Positions 35,508-43,640 of a stretch of DNA of 64,000 nucleotides are shown piece after piece. The first letter of the stretch is position 1. Every line of letters begins with the position of its first letter. The notes beneath the pieces are model-generated. The model saw only the letters and a list, made by a program, of their open reading frames with translations, searched no databases and was not told where the DNA came from. The stretch covers positions 1 through 64,000 of the forward strand of contig NZ_BAAAOK010000022.1 of NCBI RefSeq assembly GCF_039530285.1, read 5' to 3'. Made by a program: the position numbers and the translations under genes. This DNA comes from Actinomadura_C alba. GTDB taxonomy: Bacteria > Actinomycetota > Actinomycetes > Streptosporangiales > Streptosporangiaceae.

Positions 35508-38500
35508 TCACTCGGAGCGCTCCGTGATGGCGGTGAGGTCGGCGAGGATTTCGGAGGCGATCGGCGGGTCCAGTTCGCCGAAAGGGTGCGCGGACTCGGT
35601 GGAGAAGCGGCCGGCCATGGGCCCGAGCCAGATCACGGTCAGCCGCTGCTCGGGCGAGTGATCGACCTGGCCGACCGCGATGCCGGGGTCGAGATGCACC
35701 ACCAATTCCAGGCCGCCGGGCAGCGGCCTGGAGATCCACTCTTCGAGTCCGTCGCTGATGGGCTCCCCTCGCACCCAGCCGCGCCGGGTCAGGCCGAGGA
35801 CCTTCCCGAACGGCACGCTCGCGCCCTCGAATCGGGCCAGCCGCACGGCCGCGCGCTCCTCCTCGACCAGCTCGTACACCGGCCGTGCCAGCTGCGCGAA
35901 CGGCTGTGTCAACTCGTAGTCGAGGAACACCTGCGACCAGGCTCCCACCGTCGGCCCCAGCACCACCGGATGCGACAGGGCGATCACGGCGTCCGGCCCT
36001 GGTGTCAGGGTCTCGTCCGCGAGGTCGGCGAACGTGCGGTCCTCGGCCAGGCGGAACGGCACGCCGTCGCACGTCCACACCAGCCGCCGGGCGATGTGCC
36101 AGACCAACGGGTGCCGGACGAACAGGTCGCCGAACTCCTCGAGCGTCCAGGTACGGCCGCTGACCATCGCCCGTTCGAGCCGCTTGACCTGGTCGCCGGC
36201 GATCGTCCGCACGTCCTTCTTCAGCTCGCCGAACGCGCGGTACGCGGCGGGGGCGAGCGCGGAGTCGTCCTTGGCTCCCGGCTTGGGCAGGGCCTTGAGC
36301 CGCCGGCCGTCCGCGTCGGTCACGTAGGGCTTGAGCGCCTCGTCGAAGCCCACCCGGAACCGGCGCGGACCGTAGTCGAGTGTCATGCCTCCGTCGGTGT
36401 CCAGCCCGAAGGACGGGACGAGGCGGTCGGCCAGCTGCTCACCGGTGAGGCCGAGCCCGTCGGCGACCTCCCCCATCTTCCACTCCGCGTGCTCCTGGAG
36501 GGCACCGAACTTCGCCTTGCGCGCGATGGCGTCGAGCTGCATCAGCGCCGTCTCGGAACCCATCCGCACCAGCGCGTCCACGCCTCTGACGGCCTTGGGG
36601 TGACCGTTCTCTCCCGGCCAGGCGTGGATGAGTGGCGCGAGGCGGCGCGCGGCCTCGTCGTCGCCGAACGGGCCCAGTGCGGTGAGCGCCCAAGCGTCGG
36701 CGGCCCGTTCGCCGTGGTCGCGCCAGCGTACGAACAGCTCCCAGGTGAAGGCGGCCAGCGAGGCGGCGTCGGAGGCCTCCTGGACGTCGGCCGCGCCGGG
36801 GTGCGGTTCTTCGGGCGTGGACATCGTCAGGATCGTCAGCACGTGCCGGACGGCCGATTCCGGCAGGGCGCGCCGCCGGTCCTTCAACAGGATCTGTGGT
36901 AGCAGCGCCGGGTCCGCCCAGGCCGGGAGCCGCGGGGCCTGGGGCGCGTCCGGCTGCTCGGTGGCCAGCAGTGCCTCCACCGCCCGGGCGGCCTCGTCCC
37001 CGTGCTCGCGGGACGCCTCGACGACCGCCGGACCGCCCAGCTCACCGGCCAGATGCCGGAGGGCGCCCTCGGCGGCCCGCCGCGGGGGGCCGGCCTTGCC
37101 GAGAGCGGCGGGCACCAGCAGCGGCACCGCGTCCGCCCCGTGGCGGGACAGCCATGCCTCCGCGTACTTGCGCGCCTTCTTGAGCCGTACGAGCCAGTCG
37201 GCCATCAGCGCCGCCACCTCGGCGGTCAGGAACGGGACGAGCAGCCAGCCGTGCTTCGGCGGCTCGCTCTTGGCGTACGGGAGCACGATCGGCAGGGCGT
37301 CCAGCTCGTACCGGGCGGCGAGGATGGGGCACCATCGCTCCGGACGGTCGGTGCTGTTGTACGGGTCGTCCAGGGTCCAGCCGGCCAGCAGCGGCCTGGT
37401 CAGCTCGTCCGGGCCCAACATGAGCACGCCGAGCTGGAACCTGCCGGACAGCCGCCCGGCCGCGAAGTTCTCGGCGTACCTCTCCCACCGCGGGCTCCGT
37501 TCGCACACCGGAGGTCGCCCGACGTGATTGCCGTCGCCGTTTCCCACCAGGTCGGACGGATACATCACATGTTCTCTCGCCCAGTCGTCCCGCTCGCTCT
37601 GCCCGGCGAAACCGTACCTGCACGGCCCCCAGCGGACAGCGCGCCGGTCCGGGACGGTCAGCCCTTCGACGGCGACGGGCTTCGGCTTCTTCCGCGGGCG
37701 GGCCCACGGCGGATCGACCAGGAGGGCGGGCAGCTCCTCCGGGGCCGCCACCGCCACCCCGGCCGTGCTTCCCACGACCCGTTCGACCGCCTCGCGGGCC
37801 GCGTCGGGAAGCACCGGCAGGGCGGCCTCGGCCAGCTCACGGCTCCCCTTCACGTGCTCGTCGAGCAGGTCGGTCGCCCCGGCGGCGGCCAGTTCGCGCA
37901 GCGCCCGTACCGGGAACCGACTCATCGCCTTCATCAGCTCGGCGCTGATGTGCTTGTTGGCGCGCCGTTCGACCAGCGCGCGGAACGCCTCGTCGGACGG
38001 CAGGGCGCCCAGCACGTCCAGCAGCCCCTTACGGCGCGGCGCGGAGTCCATCATCCGATCCAGCGCGTTCACCATGAGCGGCGCGACGGCCGGTCCGACG
38101 CCCTCCGCGAACGCGCGGAGGAGCTCCGGGTAGAAGCAGTCGGGAAGGGTCAGCCGCGTCCAGCCGGGTCCGAGCAGTTCGAGCTGCTCGGGGGAGCCGA
38201 GCGAGGGCAGCAGGAAGTTGCGCGGCACGCCGTCCGGATCCTCACAGAGCTTGGTCACCCAGTCCTGGCGCGTCGGGACCAGGTAGGCCGTCAGGACCCG
38301 CTGGGCGAACAGGGTGCGGCGCTCGCCGAGCCGTTCGACCGCCTCGGCGTACTCATCGTCGGTCGCGGCGGCCAGGAACGAACGGACGCGCCGATCCGCC
38401 TTAGAGACGCCCGCGCAACGGCGCTCGTCCGGCCGGACGGGCCGTACCGTCCGCGTCCACGTTCCACCGCCCGGCCCTTGATCGGTCTGCGCGTCCAGGC

Positions 38501-38885
38501 CGGCCATCTCGGTCTGCGCGCACGCGGCGAACACGACACCGTGCGCGAAGGCCCACGCGTCCACCAGATCCTCGTAGAACCCGGGCCAGACCCTCCGGCC
38601 TCTCGCGATCAGCGCCAGGACGGCCGCGCCGCGCGGATCCGGGTCGCCCCCCAGGTGGGCGCGTGCCGCGGCGACAAGCTCCGGGTCGGTCTTCGGGGCG
38701 CCGAGGACGCGTTCGACGTCCTTCTGGGCCGCCTCGACGAACTGCGCGATCGACTTCTCCGCGGCCGTGTCCGGCTTGATCTTAGGCCCGGGGATCCCGC
38801 CGCGCCGGGGATGGATCCGGCGACCCCAGTGCTTCGGGACGACCATGCTGTCCTCGTCGGGCAGCGCCCGGAGATGATCACTCAT
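35508..38885 (-). CDS. Very large DUF4132 domain protein
   Basis: A 1125-residue protein without signal peptide or membrane segments. The C-terminal part (about 830-1040; LVPSFGLDTDGGMTLDYGPR, then RLKALPKPG, VRTIAGDQVKRLERAM and WHIARRLVWTC) is the DUF4132 domain, found with WGR or MolR-like proteins and of unknown function. The middle is rich in Ala/Leu helical repeats, like an alpha-solenoid. The ATG at 38885 lacks a clear Shine-Dalgarno; a TTG further up is less likely. The gene stands alone between two copies of a 114-bp direct repeat. Confidence 0.8.
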   Translation of the reverse strand: MSDHLRALPDEDSMVVPKHWGRRIHPRRGGIPGPKIKPDTAAEKSIAQFVEAAQKDVERVLGAPKTDPELVAAARAHLGGDPDPRGAAVLALIARGRRVWPGFYEDLVDAWAFAHGVVFAACAQTEMAGLDAQTDQGPGGGTWTRTVRPVRPDERRCAGVSKADRRVRSFLAAATDDEYAEAVERLGERRTLFAQRVLTAYLVPTRQDWVTKLCEDPDGVPRNFLLPSLGSPEQLELLGPGWTRLTLPDCFYPELLRAFAEGVGPAVAPLMVNALDRMMDSAPRRKGLLDVLGALPSDEAFRALVERRANKHISAELMKAMSRFPVRALRELAAAGATDLLDEHVKGSRELAEAALPVLPDAAREAVERVVGSTAGVAVAAPEELPALLVDPPWARPRKKPKPVAVEGLTVPDRRAVRWGPCRYGFAGQSERDDWAREHVMYPSDLVGNGDGNHVGRPPVCERSPRWERYAENFAAGRLSGRFQLGVLMLGPDELTRPLLAGWTLDDPYNSTDRPERWCPILAARYELDALPIVLPYAKSEPPKHGWLLVPFLTAEVAALMADWLVRLKKARKYAEAWLSRHGADAVPLLVPAALGKAGPPRRAAEGALRHLAGELGGPAVVEASREHGDEAARAVEALLATEQPDAPQAPRLPAWADPALLPQILLKDRRRALPESAVRHVLTILTMSTPEEPHPGAADVQEASDAASLAAFTWELFVRWRDHGERAADAWALTALGPFGDDEAARRLAPLIHAWPGENGHPKAVRGVDALVRMGSETALMQLDAIARKAKFGALQEHAEWKMGEVADGLGLTGEQLADRLVPSFGLDTDGGMTLDYGPRRFRVGFDEALKPYVTDADGRRLKALPKPGAKDDSALAPAAYRAFGELKKDVRTIAGDQVKRLERAMVSGRTWTLEEFGDLFVRHPLVWHIARRLVWTCDGVPFRLAEDRTFADLADETLTPGPDAVIALSHPVVLGPTVGAWSQVFLDYELTQPFAQLARPVYELVEEERAAVRLARFEGASVPFGKVLGLTRRGWVRGEPISDGLEEWISRPLPGGLELVVHLDPGIAVGQVDHSPEQRLTVIWLGPMAGRFSTESAHPFGELDPPIASEILADLTAITERSE

Positions 38886-39411
38886 GGCGCCACACCGTAC
38901 GGGCCCCTGCCGACATTCCACCGCGTTTTCGGTCAAGCAGTTCGGGGCGGGGGCGCCTCATTCGCGGGAGGGTGCGACCGGGGCGCTTCGGCGGGCGGCC
39001 TGAACGGTCGACGTGATGGGGGCGGCCTAATGAGGTACTGGTCTCCGTCGAGTACGGGCGGTTGTGGGAGCGGATGGGGCCTTCACTGACGCGCAATGGT
39101 GAGAACCTTTCACGCTTCTACTACCCGCACCACGTCCACGACGCGAAGGCGCACTCGCTCGCGACCGTGTCCGTATGTCCGCCACCCACTCCGACCGCCT
39201 GGCCACGCGGATGACTGAACTTCTCGCCCGCGAGGCATCGACCGACTCCTTCAAGGAGGTGGAGGAACGGGCACTTGAGCTCAAGGTCAGCTTCTACGAC
39301 CAGTTTCTCCCAGCCCTCGAACGCGTCGGAGCCTGGAGCGGACCGACGTCCGTCGATTCCTCTTTCGTGGCATCGGTGACGCGCGGCACGCGCGCATTCG
39401 GCGGACGGCGG
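38886..39411. other. Gene-poor stretch upstream of the PhoX-like gene
   Basis: About 525 bp without a supportable gene. A short reading frame at 39175-39390 (SATHSDRLATRM, ALELKVSFYDQFLPALERVG) looks protein-like and is in frame with the phosphatase gene, but it lacks a ribosome site and is separated from it by the repeat; it may be a fragment. Confidence 0.4.
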
Positions 39412-39525
39412 GGCGCCGTCAGCGCGTGGCCATCCAGCGTTCACCGGGCGAGCGGCCGGAGGTCCGCCCGTCTTCCTCGGCGTTGGCGAAGTTGCGGCGA
39501 CGGATCGTCCTCCTACCCCCGTCAG
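39412..39525. repeat. 114-bp direct repeat, copy 2 (leader of the PhoX-like gene)
   Basis: The second copy ends at the ribosome site of the PhoX-like gene, so it forms that gene's leader and probably its promoter. It contains GTTCACCGGGC, which resembles one unit of the actinomycete PHO box; a second unit is not clear. Confidence 0.9.
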
Positions 39526-39537
39526 GAGACATCGCCG

Positions 39538-40698
39538 ATGGAACGCCGTACCTTCCTCCGGGCCTCCGCCGTAGGCGCGGGAGCCGTGGCCTTCTCCGGA
39601 AGCCTCTGGCAGAACGCCGCCCTCGCCGCGCCCGCGCAGAACGCTCCCAGCCCGTACGGACCACTCCGCACCGCCGACGCCAACGGCATCCTGTTGCCGG
39701 CCGGCTTCACCAGCCAGATCGTCGCCCGATCAGGGCAGACCGTCCCCGGCACGTCCTACACCTGGCACGGCGCACCCGACGGTGGGGCGTGCTTCGCCGA
39801 CGGGAGCGGCTGGATCTACGTGTCCAACGCCGAGCTGGACGGCGCAGCAGGTGGCGCCTCCGCGATCCGTTTCACCTCCGGCGGCGCCGTCACCTCGGCC
39901 TTCCGCATCCTCAGCGGTACGGCCCGCAACTGCGCGGGCGGCGCGACTCCCTGGAACACCTGGCTGTCCTGCGAGGAGACCGACACCGGCCGGGTCTGGG
40001 AGACCTACCCCTTCGGCGGCACCGCGGTCGCCCGGCCGGCCATGGGCCGGTTCACACACGAGGCGGCGGCGGCCGACCCGGTCCGCCGGGTGTTCTACCT
40101 CACCGAGGACAAGAGCGACGGCTGCTTCTACCGCTTCGTCCCGTCCACGTGGGGCGACCTGTCGTCGGGCACGCTGCAAGTCCTCAGGGCCGGTACCGCC
40201 ACCTCCGGTTCCTTCACCTGGGCCAACGTTCCCGACCCGGACGGATCTCCCACCGCGACGCGACAGCAGGTCTCCGGTGCCAAGCGGTTCAACGGCGGTG
40301 AGGGCTGCTACAACGCCGACGACACCGTCTGGTTCACCACCAAGGGCGACAACCGCGCCTGGCGGGTGAACCTGGCCGACAGCACCTACGAGCTCGCCTA
40401 CGACGACAACCTTGTCAACCCCGGCCCGGCCCCGCTGACCGGGGTGGACAACATCACCGGTGCCGGCTCGGGCGATCTCTACGTCGCGGAGGACGGCGGC
40501 AACATGGAGATCTGCATGATCACGCCGGACGACAAGATCTCGGTATTCCTGCGGATCAACGGCCAGGGCTCCTCAGAGATCACCGGTCCGGCGTTCAACC
40601 CCGCCGGCGACCGGCTCTACTTCTCCTCCCAGCGCGGCACGTCGGGCTCCTCTTCCGGCGGCATCACCTACTGCGTGACGGGCCCCTTCCGGAACTGA
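39538..40698 (+). CDS. Tat-exported PhoX/DUF839-family protein (alkaline phosphatase-like)
   Basis: A 386-residue exported protein. The N-terminus ERRTFLRASAVGAGAVAFSG is a twin-arginine signal with cleavage near ALAAPA. The rest is a beta-propeller of the DUF839/PhoX group (SCEETDTGRVWE, FTHEAAAADPVRRVFYLTEDKSDGCFYRF, GGEGCYNADDTVWFTTKGD). PhoX enzymes are Ca/Fe-dependent phosphatases; the Glu/Asp-rich metal segments SCEETDTG, TEDKSDG and EDGGN are present. The ATG follows AGGAGA. Regulation by phosphate is plausible but the PHO box is only half convincing. A terminator follows. Confidence 0.82.
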   Translation: MERRTFLRASAVGAGAVAFSGSLWQNAALAAPAQNAPSPYGPLRTADANGILLPAGFTSQIVARSGQTVPGTSYTWHGAPDGGACFADGSGWIYVSNAELDGAAGGASAIRFTSGGAVTSAFRILSGTARNCAGGATPWNTWLSCEETDTGRVWETYPFGGTAVARPAMGRFTHEAAAADPVRRVFYLTEDKSDGCFYRFVPSTWGDLSSGTLQVLRAGTATSGSFTWANVPDPDGSPTATRQQVSGAKRFNGGEGCYNADDTVWFTTKGDNRAWRVNLADSTYELAYDDNLVNPGPAPLTGVDNITGAGSGDLYVAEDGGNMEICMITPDDKISVFLRINGQGSSEITGPAFNPAGDRLYFSSQRGTSGSSSGGITYCVTGPFRN

Positions 40699-40714
40699 CC
40701 CGTGTCGGCGAGGT

Positions 40715-40747
40715 CCGCCGGTTCCCGGCCACCACCGGAACCGGCGG
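40715..40747 (+). terminator. Terminator of the PhoX-like gene
   Basis: A perfect 11-bp stem (CCGCCGGTTCC / GGAACCGGCGG) with an 11-nt loop, 16 bp after the stop codon. Confidence 0.6.
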
Positions 40748-40901
40748 GCCGCTCGCCCGGCTGTCGCTGGGCTTTCTGAAGTCGGCGGCGAGGTTCGGGC
40801 CGGTCGGAGGTCCCTGATCGTCGGGACCTTCGTCTCTGTCGGCATCCGAGCGCCCGCTGGTCGGTTGGAAGTCTGGAGGCCCGGATCGGCGAGGAGACGG
40901 T

Positions 40902-41909
40902 ATGAACACCACGGACGCTCTGGAGCGGCAGAAGATCGTGCGGTCGCTCGTCGACGCCGCGGTGTGGGCGCCGTCCGTCCACAACACCCAGCCATGGTGG
41001 TTCGAGACGCGGGACCTGACCGTCATGCTGCACGCGGACACCGATCGTCGGCTGGACGTCGCCGATCCGGACGGTAGGGAGATGTTCATCAGCTGCGGAG
41101 CGGCGCTCTACACCCTGCGCCTGGCCGTCCGGCAGCTGGGGCACGTGCCGCTGGTGCGGACGTTCGCTGATCCGGAGCGGCCGGCGCTGGTGGCCGAGGT
41201 GAGCGTCGGGCCACCTCAACCGGCCCTCGAGGAGGAGAGCCGGGCCTACGCTCAGATCAGGCGGCGCCGTACCCACCGCGGTGGGTTCTCGTCCGCCCGG
41301 CTGCCAGTGGGCCTGCCACGGCGGCTGGGCGTCGTCGCCTCCAACGAAGGCTCGGCACTTCGTGTCGTGACGGACTCGGGGACCCGGACGGCGCTGGCCG
41401 CGTTGACCAAGGCCGCGGAGCAGATCCAGCGGCAGAGCCCGGACTATGTCGCGGAACTGGCCCGCTGGAGCCCGCCCCCTGGGCGCTTGCGATCGGACGG
41501 CGTACGGGACGACGCCTATCCGCGGGAACCAGAGCAGATCGGTCCCGACTTCGCGACACGTGATTACGCGCGAGGTAAGGGCTGGGGCCGGCCCGGGGGC
41601 GGTGCGGGCAGGGCCGTCGGCGTGGTGGCGCTGCTGGTGACCCGTGAGGACACGCGAGCCGACTGGCTGCGCTGCGGTCAAGCCCTGCAATGCGTACTGC
41701 TGCGCGCGGCGGAGGCGAACGTATCGGCCGCCTTCCACACCCAGGCGCTGGAGGTCCCCGAGTTGCGGGAGTTCATCCGCTCTCGATTCTGCGGCGGCGC
41801 CCACCCTCAAATGATCATGCGCCTGGGTGTGGCCGGCGGGATGCCGGGCGGCGGGATGCCGGGCGGCGTGCGCCGGAGTTCCGCCGACGTGATCAGAAGA
41901 GAACTCTGA
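40902..41909 (+). CDS. Acg-family FMN-binding nitroreductase-like protein
   Basis: A 335-residue protein of the nitroreductase fold in its Acg form (VDAAVWAPSVHNTQPWWFE, then ISCGAALYTLRLAVRQLG, RRRRTHRGGF, FHTQALEVPELREF). Mycobacterial Acg (Rv2032) binds FMN, is not an active nitroreductase and belongs to the DosR dormancy regulon. The C-terminus here ends with a short GGMPGG repeat. It is convergent to genes for a universal stress protein, acetate kinase and phosphoketolase, a set that fits a low-oxygen response. Confidence 0.85.
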   Translation: MNTTDALERQKIVRSLVDAAVWAPSVHNTQPWWFETRDLTVMLHADTDRRLDVADPDGREMFISCGAALYTLRLAVRQLGHVPLVRTFADPERPALVAEVSVGPPQPALEEESRAYAQIRRRRTHRGGFSSARLPVGLPRRLGVVASNEGSALRVVTDSGTRTALAALTKAAEQIQRQSPDYVAELARWSPPPGRLRSDGVRDDAYPREPEQIGPDFATRDYARGKGWGRPGGGAGRAVGVVALLVTREDTRADWLRCGQALQCVLLRAAEANVSAAFHTQALEVPELREFIRSRFCGGAHPQMIMRLGVAGGMPGGGMPGGVRRSSADVIRREL

Positions 41910-42012
41910 TCGGAGGGCGATTCTCTCGGCCCGTCCACCGCATGCGGCTGTTCCAGAGTCGCGATCCGCGACCGTGAAGGAGACAGTGGTCCTCGTACGG
42001 TCTCGGCATCGT

Positions 42013-42435
42013 TCAGGCGTCCTGCCTGCTCTGCCCTTCGCAGATGACCACATGGCAGGGTGAGGAGGAGAGGAGGGCGTGCACGGTCGCGCCGCCGAGC
42101 GGATTCGCGGCCGCGGAGGTCTGGCGTGCGCCGAGGAAGAGCACGTCCGCACGTCGGGCCAGCCGGTTCAGTTCGGTGGCGACGTCTCCGCGAGCGATGC
42201 GCAGGCGGGTGGTGAGGTGCTGCGTGCGCGGGAGCACCCGTGCGACGTCGTTGCGCAGGCGTAGCCAGGCGGCCGGTGTGCGCAGCCGGCCCCCCGTCGC
42301 CGGAATGACCCTGACCACGTCCAGGCGAGCGTGACGCTTCTGGGCCTCGGCGGCCGCGCGATTCAGCGCGGCGTATGAATTCGGTGATCCGCTGAAACCG
42401 ATGAGTACGTACCTGGGTCCGGGTATGACCGGCAT
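42013..42435 (-). CDS. Universal stress protein family protein
   Basis: A 140-residue single Usp domain (YVLIGFSGSPNSYAALNRAAAEA at the start; RADVLFLGARQTS and SSSPCHVVIC at the end). The usual ATP-binding G-x2-G-x9-G(S/T) pattern is weak, with the second Gly absent, so nucleotide binding is doubtful. The start is the ATG with GAGGAGGT. It is in line with the acetate kinase and phosphoketolase genes. Confidence 0.85.
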   Translation of the reverse strand: MPVIPGPRYVLIGFSGSPNSYAALNRAAAEAQKRHARLDVVRVIPATGGRLRTPAAWLRLRNDVARVLPRTQHLTTRLRIARGDVATELNRLARRADVLFLGARQTSAAANPLGGATVHALLSSSPCHVVICEGQSRQDA

Positions 42436-42566
42436 GACCGACCTCCTCATTGTCGACTTCCACCTTCATCCGTCCGGGACATGGCCGTGAGGTGCGAGTG
42501 GCCCGGCTACGCGGGACCTTGGTCCTCGGGCCCCTGACGGCGACGGCGGGAAGGCGTCCGGCGGCT

Positions 42567-43640
42567 TCAGAGCCAGGAGGCAGGATCTTCGAGAACTCTC
42601 CGGGTCCCGGCCGCGATCTCGAGGTCTTCGCGGGCGGTGACGACCAGGGTCCGGACGACGGCGCCGGGCGCGCTGATGTCGGCATCGGTCCGGGCGCGAT
42701 CGTTGCGGTCCGCGTCGATCCGCACGCCGAGGAAGGCGAGCCTTTCCGCCGCGCGGTGCCGTATCGGCGAGGCGTTCTCGCCGACGCCGCCGGTGAAGAC
42801 CAGAGCGTCGAGCCCGCCGAGGGACGCCGTCATCGCGGCGATCTGCGCGCTCAGCCGGTGCAGGTAGACGTCCACGGCGAGCCGGGCCTCTGGTGCGTCG
42901 CTGCCGAGCAGCTCGCGCATGTCGGCGGTGCCGGCCAGGCCGAGCAGACCGGACCGGTGTTCCAACGTCTCGGCGAGGGCGGCGGCCGGCATCCCCTCGT
43001 GCTCCAGCAGCCACAGCAGGAGTCCGGGATCGACGCTGCCGGAGCGGGTGGCCATGACCAGGCCTTCCAGCGGGGTGAAGCCCATGGTGGTGTCGACGGA
43101 CCGCCCGTGCGCCACCGCGCACAAGGACGCCCCGGCCCCGAGATGGCACACGACGAGGCGGAGCGCCTCGGGTTCGGCGCCGAGCAGTTCGCCGGTTCGC
43201 CTGGTGGCATAGGCGTGGGACAGGCCGTGGAACCCGTACCGGCGGAGCCCGTACTCGTCCCGCCAGGCGGCGGGAATGGCATAGGTGGCCGCGGCGGCGG
43301 GTAGGCCGGCGTGGAAGGCGGTGTCGAAGCAGGCCACTTCGGGGATCCCCGGCAGGATCTGGCGGACTGCGTCGATGCCGTCGATCGACTTGGGCTGGTG
43401 CAGTGGCGCCAGGCCGGTGAGCGACCGCAGCCGCCGTTCGACGTCGTCGTCGATGCGGACGGGCACGGTGAACTCCGTACCGCCGTGGACGATCCGGTGC
43501 CCGACGGCGTCCGGGGCGGGCAGGCCGCGCAGCTCGCCGAGATCGGCGGGCCGGGCGACGAGCGAGTCGCCTTCGAGCAGGCTCAGCTTGAGGCTGCTGG
43601 AGCCGGCGTTGACGGTCAGGATCCGGGTCAGTGCGGCCAT
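42567..43640 (-). CDS. ackA: Acetate/propionate kinase
   Basis: A 357-residue acetokinase converting acetyl phosphate and ADP to acetate and ATP. Seen: VNAGSSSLKLSLLEGD, ACFDTAFHAGLP, RRYGFHGLSHAY, CHLGAGASLCAV, DTTMGFTPLEGLVMATRSG, and FTGGVGENA. It is somewhat shorter than the usual 395-400 residues, mainly through a shortened first third. The ATG lies inside the end of the phosphoketolase gene (13-bp overlap). Phosphoketolase makes acetyl phosphate, which this enzyme cashes in as ATP without oxygen. Confidence 0.93.
   Translation of the reverse strand: MAALTRILTVNAGSSSLKLSLLEGDSLVARPADLGELRGLPAPDAVGHRIVHGGTEFTVPVRIDDDVERRLRSLTGLAPLHQPKSIDGIDAVRQILPGIPEVACFDTAFHAGLPAAAATYAIPAAWRDEYGLRRYGFHGLSHAYATRRTGELLGAEPEALRLVVCHLGAGASLCAVAHGRSVDTTMGFTPLEGLVMATRSGSVDPGLLLWLLEHEGMPAAALAETLEHRSGLLGLAGTADMRELLGSDAPEARLAVDVYLHRLSAQIAAMTASLGGLDALVFTGGVGENASPIRHRAAERLAFLGVRIDADRNDRARTDADISAPGAVVRTLVVTAREDLEIAAGTRRVLEDPASWL

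Noticed and set aside
41958..41972. GTCGCG-ATC-CGCGAC as terminator of the Acg-like gene
   Set aside because: A 6-bp stem with a 3-nt loop is too weak in such GC-rich DNA.
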